From: Pectobacterium brasiliense
Lineage (GTDB): Bacteria; Pseudomonadota; Gammaproteobacteria; Enterobacterales; Enterobacteriaceae
Reading direction: 5' to 3'
Length of the DNA: 64,000 nucleotides
NCBI RefSeq assembly: GCF_016950255.1
Contig: NZ_JACGFN010000003.1
Coordinates: 248,001-312,000, forward strand
Position 1 is the stretch's first letter, and each line of letters opens with the position of its first letter. A model generated the notes under the pieces. The model made no database searches and was not told where the DNA came from. It was given only the letters and a program-made list of their open reading frames with translations. A program made the position numbers and the translations under genes. Below, one piece after another: positions 60,281-64,000 of this stretch.

Positions 60281-61309
60281 TTACGGCGCGTCGGGTTTGT
60301 GGCCCGTCTGGCCGGATGCATCAACCGCAGGATTTTGTCCCTCAATCTGAGCGGGCTCCGATGCTACCGCGGCAGGCGACAGTGCAGAGTCGTTGGCTTC
60401 CAGCTCGGTTCCTTCCGGGAAGACAACAGGCGTTTGCTCATCCTGACGGACTTCGGCAAACGGCTCGCCCATACGCGTCACGCTCATGGTATTCAGGTGA
60501 GCAGCAAACTGGAGATTATTGCCTGCGGCAAACAGGTTAATCACGGTTGAGCCCAGCTTGAAGCGACCCATTTCCTCGCCTTTTGCCAGTACGACGGCAC
60601 CTTCTTCACCCGCCTGCGGGTAAGTCCAACGCTTGATGATGCCTTCACGCGGTGGTGTTACCACGCCTGACCACACGGTTTCGATGCTGCCGACAATGGT
60701 CGCACCCACCAGAATCTGTGCCAATGGGCCGAATTCAGTATCAAACAGGCAAATGACGCGTTCATTACGTGCAAACAGATTCGGCACATTATCGGCCGTC
60801 AGCAGATTGACGGAGAACAGATCACCCGGCACATAAATCATTTCGCGCAGCACGCCGTCGCACGGCATGTGGAGGCGGTGATAATCACGCGGCGAAAGAT
60901 AAATTGTGGCAAACAGACCGTCGCGGAACAGATCGGCCATCACATAGTTGCCAGCCAGCAACGCTTCCAGCGTGTAGTCGTGGTTTTTCGCCTGAATTAG
61001 TTTGCCGTCAGTAATGGGGCCAAACTGCGACAGCACGCCGTCAGCGGGTTGCACCAGACGGTGCGCATGGGGATCGACAGGGCGAATGCCAGGACGCAGA
61101 GGGCGAACGAAAAATTCGTTAAACGTGCGGTAGGAAGCGGTATCCGGCTGCTGCGCTTCCTGCATGTTGACGTTGTATTGGCGGACAAACAGATCGATCA
61201 CCAGCTTGGTGAGTTTTCCTGCTCGCTTATTTGCTCCCCAGCCCGCTAAGCGGGTCAGCCAGATCTTGGGAAGCCAATACTGTAATTTGATTTTGATATT
61301 ATCCAGCAC
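60281..61309 (-). CDS. psd: Phosphatidylserine decarboxylase proenzyme
   Basis: Psd makes phosphatidylethanolamine, the major membrane phospholipid. The 342-residue proenzyme starts with GTG at 61309. The self-cleavage motif LGST is present, with Ser254 becoming the pyruvoyl cofactor of the alpha subunit; Asp90 and His147 in PADGVLSQ and [11 protein letters not shown] match the proposed proteolytic triad. The C-terminal tail after residue 300 is acidic and variable. The mscM start lies 57 bp downstream, in keeping with the psd-mscM operon of E. coli. Confidence 0.97.
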   Translation of the reverse strand: MLDNIKIKLQYWLPKIWLTRLAGWGANKRAGKLTKLVIDLFVRQYNVNMQEAQQPDTASYRTFNEFFVRPLRPGIRPVDPHAHRLVQPADGVLSQFGPITDGKLIQAKNHDYTLEALLAGNYVMADLFRDGLFATIYLSPRDYHRLHMPCDGVLREMIYVPGDLFSVNLLTADNVPNLFARNERVICLFDTEFGPLAQILVGATIVGSIETVWSGVVTPPREGIIKRWTYPQAGEEGAVVLAKGEEMGRFKLGSTVINLFAAGNNLQFAAHLNTMSVTRMGEPFAEVRQDEQTPVVFPEGTELEANDSALSPAAVASEPAQIEGQNPAVDASGQTGHKPDAP

Positions 61310-61453
61310 TGTGAGCCTCTTGGATTAATAGTGCGCCATAAAATAAGCTGTCTGGGAAACACGCCTGACGTTGCCAGCGGTAGCCCAGAAAGAGAGTTAG
61401 CGGATTCGTTAACTCTCAAAGGGGGCGCATTGTAACGATGGTCATGATAAATG

Positions 61454-62503
61454 TCAGTTATCTGTATCCGAAAAGCCTTTACGCGTTTTTACTTGCGCCA
61501 TGCTTTCCAGAATCCGGTGATAGTTATCAAAACGCTCGATGGCAATCTCTCCGCGCGCAAGTGCAGCATTGATCGCGCAGCCTGGATCGTTTTCATGTTT
61601 GCAGTCGCGGAACTTACAGGAGCCGATGTATTTACGTAACTCAATGAAACCACTCGTCACCTGTTCAGGCTCCAGGTGCCACAGACCAAATTCGCGCACG
61701 CCCGGTGAGTCGATCACGTCGCCGCCGTGCGGGAAGTGGTAAAGCCGGGAGGCGGTGGTGGTGTGTTGCCCCAATCCTGAGTTATCAGACACCTCATTCA
61801 CCAGAATTCGTTCTTCGTCCAGTGCGAGCAATGCGTTAAGCAGGCTGGATTTCCCGACACCTGACTGTCCGGCGAAAATACTGATACGGTCGGTGAGGGC
61901 TTGCTCCAGTTCAGGGATACCCTGTTGGGTATGGCTGGAAACCATCAGCACGCGATAGTCGAGGGCGCGGTAGATATCCATTTGTTTATCAACAAACTGG
62001 CGGGATTCGTCATCCAGCAGGTCAATTTTGTTCAGCACGATCAGCGGGTCGATCTCTAGGGTTTCGCAGGCGACCAGATAGCGATCGATAATGTTCAGCG
62101 ACAGCTCAGGCAAGATTGCCGAAACGATCACGATCTGATCGATATTAGCGGCGATCGGTTTAATGCCATCGTAATAGTCGGGGCGGGTCAGGACGGAATG
62201 GCGGGGGTGAACGGCTTCCACGATCCCGCTGATGCCAGCAAGTGATTCATGGCCGGGGCGCCAGACGACGCGGTCGCCCGTGACCAGCGATGAAATGGTC
62301 CGACGAATGTTGCAGCGGTGCACCACGCCATCGGTGGCTTCCACATCGGCGTGCATACCGAATCGGCTGATGATAATGCCTTCCTGCGCATCGCCCAGTT
62401 GGCTATCTTCCCATTCGACTTTGCTTTCCGTTTTTTTCAGGCGACGCTGGTGGTTTGCGCTAACCCGACGCTGCTGACCTTTCGACAGTTTCTTTTTGCT
62501 CAC
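61454..62503 (-). CDS. rsgA: Ribosome small subunit-dependent GTPase RsgA
   Basis: RsgA is a circularly permuted GTPase that checks late 30S maturation. The 349-residue protein starts with GTG at 62503 and has a basic N-terminal tail ([20 protein letters not shown]), an OB-fold (about 40-110), then the G domain in the order G4 (LNKIDLL), G1 ([14 protein letters not shown]), G3 (DSPGVREFG). A zinc-binding [14 protein letters not shown] motif closes the protein. It lies upstream of psd and diverges from orn, as in E. coli. Confidence 0.98.
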   Translation of the reverse strand: MSKKKLSKGQQRRVSANHQRRLKKTESKVEWEDSQLGDAQEGIIISRFGMHADVEATDGVVHRCNIRRTISSLVTGDRVVWRPGHESLAGISGIVEAVHPRHSVLTRPDYYDGIKPIAANIDQIVIVSAILPELSLNIIDRYLVACETLEIDPLIVLNKIDLLDDESRQFVDKQMDIYRALDYRVLMVSSHTQQGIPELEQALTDRISIFAGQSGVGKSSLLNALLALDEERILVNEVSDNSGLGQHTTTASRLYHFPHGGDVIDSPGVREFGLWHLEPEQVTSGFIELRKYIGSCKFRDCKHENDPGCAINAALARGEIAIERFDNYHRILESMAQVKTRKGFSDTDN

Positions 62504-62686
62504 TGAGCCTCACTTAAGACGATTTATCGTTCACGACAGCGGGTTGTCGCTCGCCGCGTTTGAACGGACTATAATACACCCTATTTGATTTTAATTAACT
62601 GATACCACCTTGTCGGTATCAGCATTGAGATGGTTACTGGTATCCTTGTATCGACGACAGGGCACAATGCAACAGGAATTCCCACG

Positions 62687-63229
62687 ATGGTAGATGAAAA
62701 TAACCTGATCTGGATCGATCTTGAGATGACGGGTCTGAACCCGGATCACGATCGCATCATTGAGATCGCAACGCTGGTGACGGATGCAAATTTAAACGTG
62801 TTGGCTGAAGGGCCGGTCATGGCGGTGCACCAGTCAGACAGCCAACTGGCACTGATGGATGACTGGAATGTGCGTACGCACGGTGCCAGCGGCCTGACGG
62901 ATCGCGTCAAAGCCAGCACCACGGATGAACGTGCTGCCGAGTTGGAAACGTTGGCGTTTCTGCAAAAATGGGTACCGGCGGGTAAATCACCGATCTGTGG
63001 CAACAGCATTGGCCAGGATCGCCGCTTCCTGTTCCGCTATATGCCAGAGCTGGAAGCCTACTTCCACTACCGCTATCTGGATGTCAGCACGCTCAAAGAA
63101 CTGGCGCGACGCTGGAAGCCAGAAATCCTGACGGGCTTTAAGAAGCAAGGCACGCATCAGGCGATGGACGACATTCGCGAATCACTGGCGGAATTGGCCT
63201 ATTACCGTGAGAACTTTCTGCGGCTGTAG
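62687..63229 (+). CDS. orn: Oligoribonuclease
   Basis: Orn is the 3'-5' exonuclease that degrades two- to five-nucleotide RNAs and pGpG to mononucleotides. The ATG at 62687 after CAGGAAT gives 180 residues starting [20 protein letters not shown]; a longer frame from 62630 is disfavoured. DEDDh motifs are present: IDLEMTGL (Exo I), [10 protein letters not shown] (Exo II) and the catalytic His/Asp in [10 protein letters not shown] (Exo III). Tandem tRNA-Gly genes follow. Confidence 0.98.
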   Translation: MVDENNLIWIDLEMTGLNPDHDRIIEIATLVTDANLNVLAEGPVMAVHQSDSQLALMDDWNVRTHGASGLTDRVKASTTDERAAELETLAFLQKWVPAGKSPICGNSIGQDRRFLFRYMPELEAYFHYRYLDVSTLKELARRWKPEILTGFKKQGTHQAMDDIRESLAELAYYRENFLRL

Positions 63230-63353
63230 TCGTTGAAGCAAAATGGGTAGGACGTGATGTGCCGCGATCTGCTGCTATTTACCTCACAACGCCTGTTTTG
63301 TCAGCGTATTGTTTTTTTTATCAGCAGTCAGACAATTTTTCATTTTGGGGGGC

Positions 63354-63381
63354 TTGCGGTTAAACGGATTTCTCGTATAAT
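63354..63381 (+). promoter_or_regulatory. Promoter of the tRNA-Gly operon
   Basis: TTGCGG (63354-63359), a 16-bp spacer and a perfect TATAAT (63376-63381), followed by GCGCACCCC, a GC-rich discriminator as in stable-RNA promoters. The first tRNA starts about 55 bp further on. Confidence 0.82.
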
Positions 63382-63445
63382 GCGCACCCCATACCGATGA
63401 AGAATTTCAATTAAAGAACTTCAACGTCACGTAAAGATTTCCCGG

Positions 63446-63521
<76 letters not shown>

Positions 63522-63597
63522 AGTTTTATCACTGTTTGTCACCATACAGGCAGTGCGTAGTAATCAGACATAGCACCTGTTAATGTCTGTCCGATAT

Positions 63598-63673
<76 letters not shown>

Positions 63674-64000
63674 ATCTTTTAGTTTCTTTCTTCAATCCAG
63701 TACCCTTTTCTCTTTTCATGCATCAAACCCGTTAAACGCTTTCTGCTTTCTTATCGCCTAAGAAACCCATGCTGTGCGCGGATTGATGTCTCTGGGCTGT
63801 GCCTGCTCATTGATATCGTAGATAAATCATTTTATTAAATACTTAGTCTGATTATATTTATTCTGATGCCTGTTTCTATTTTATTTTTATGTCGGTTTAA
63901 TTTTGACGCAATATTAAAATTTGACTATGTTTATAACCAGAATGCATTTATAAAAATCACATCGTTTAAAATGAAGAAGATTGTTATTGTTTTTAGTGAT
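63674..64000. other. AT-rich region after the tRNA-Gly genes
   Basis: No supported gene lies in these 327 bp. From about 63820 the sequence becomes much more AT-rich than the neighbouring genes. An ATG at 63971 would open a frame MKKIVIVFSD running off the window, but it lacks a ribosome binding site and cannot be judged. No terminator with a clear U-run was found after the second tRNA. Confidence 0.5.

Noticed and set aside
63971..64000. Start of a new gene at the window end (MKKIVIVFSD)
   Set aside because: Only ten codons are visible and no ribosome binding site precedes the ATG, so it cannot be supported.

Overview
This window looks like the chromosome of a soft-rot enterobacterium, most likely Pectobacterium or a close relative. 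The evidence is the E. coli-like gene order in several blocks, protein lengths almost equal to the E. coli orthologues, the 16S rRNA sequence, and species-type accessory insertions. The genus is an inference from recall; no database search was possible.

Layout. 1-11105: the end of the S10 operon (rplB' to rpsQ), the complete spc operon (rplN to rpmJ, with secY) and the alpha operon (rpsM to rplQ, with rpoA). The regulatory sites Pspc, the S8 operator, Palpha and the S4 leader are recognisable. 11310-20803: arfA, then the leftward block def-fmt-rsmB-trkA-mscL, then rightward dprA-smg-yrdD-tsaC-aroE-yrdB facing yrdA. 20979-26497: a complete rRNA operon (P1/P2, 16S, tRNA-Glu, 23S, 5S, terminator). 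26611-37647: metA with its MetJ operator, the glyoxylate operon aceBAK, its repressor gene iclR, and metH. 38195-42974: an accessory block with an AraC-family regulator, a TonB-dependent siderophore receptor and a DASS-family anion transporter. 43263-48844: yjbB, lysC under a lysine riboswitch, pgi and yjeI. 48907-56849: the EF-P group (epmB, efp, and further on epmA) around an entericidin gene, a decayed DUF486 gene, blc and frdABCD. 56901-63673: mscM, psd, rsgA, orn and two tRNA-Gly genes. The last 330 bases are AT-rich with no supported gene.

Functional links. The first 11 kb supplies ribosomal proteins, the translocon and RNA polymerase alpha. arfA, def, fmt, rsmB, tsaC and the EF-P genes add ribosome rescue, initiation, rRNA/tRNA modification and elongation. 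metA and metH are the first and last steps of methionine synthesis, lysC feeds the aspartate family, aceBAK with IclR controls acetate growth, and frdABCD supports anaerobic fumarate respiration.

The least explained structure is a pair of about 247-bp interspersed repeats, one at the 3' end of aceK and one just after metH. They share several hairpins, and in at least two stems the differences between copies are compensatory. This suggests selection on a folded RNA or single-stranded DNA. One copy appears to have supplied the last codons and stop of aceK. Other notable points are a frameshifted DUF486 pseudogene, a hairpin inside the arfA coding region, a U-U mismatch in the tRNA-Glu anticodon stem, and the regulator/siderophore-receptor insertion between metH and yjbB.
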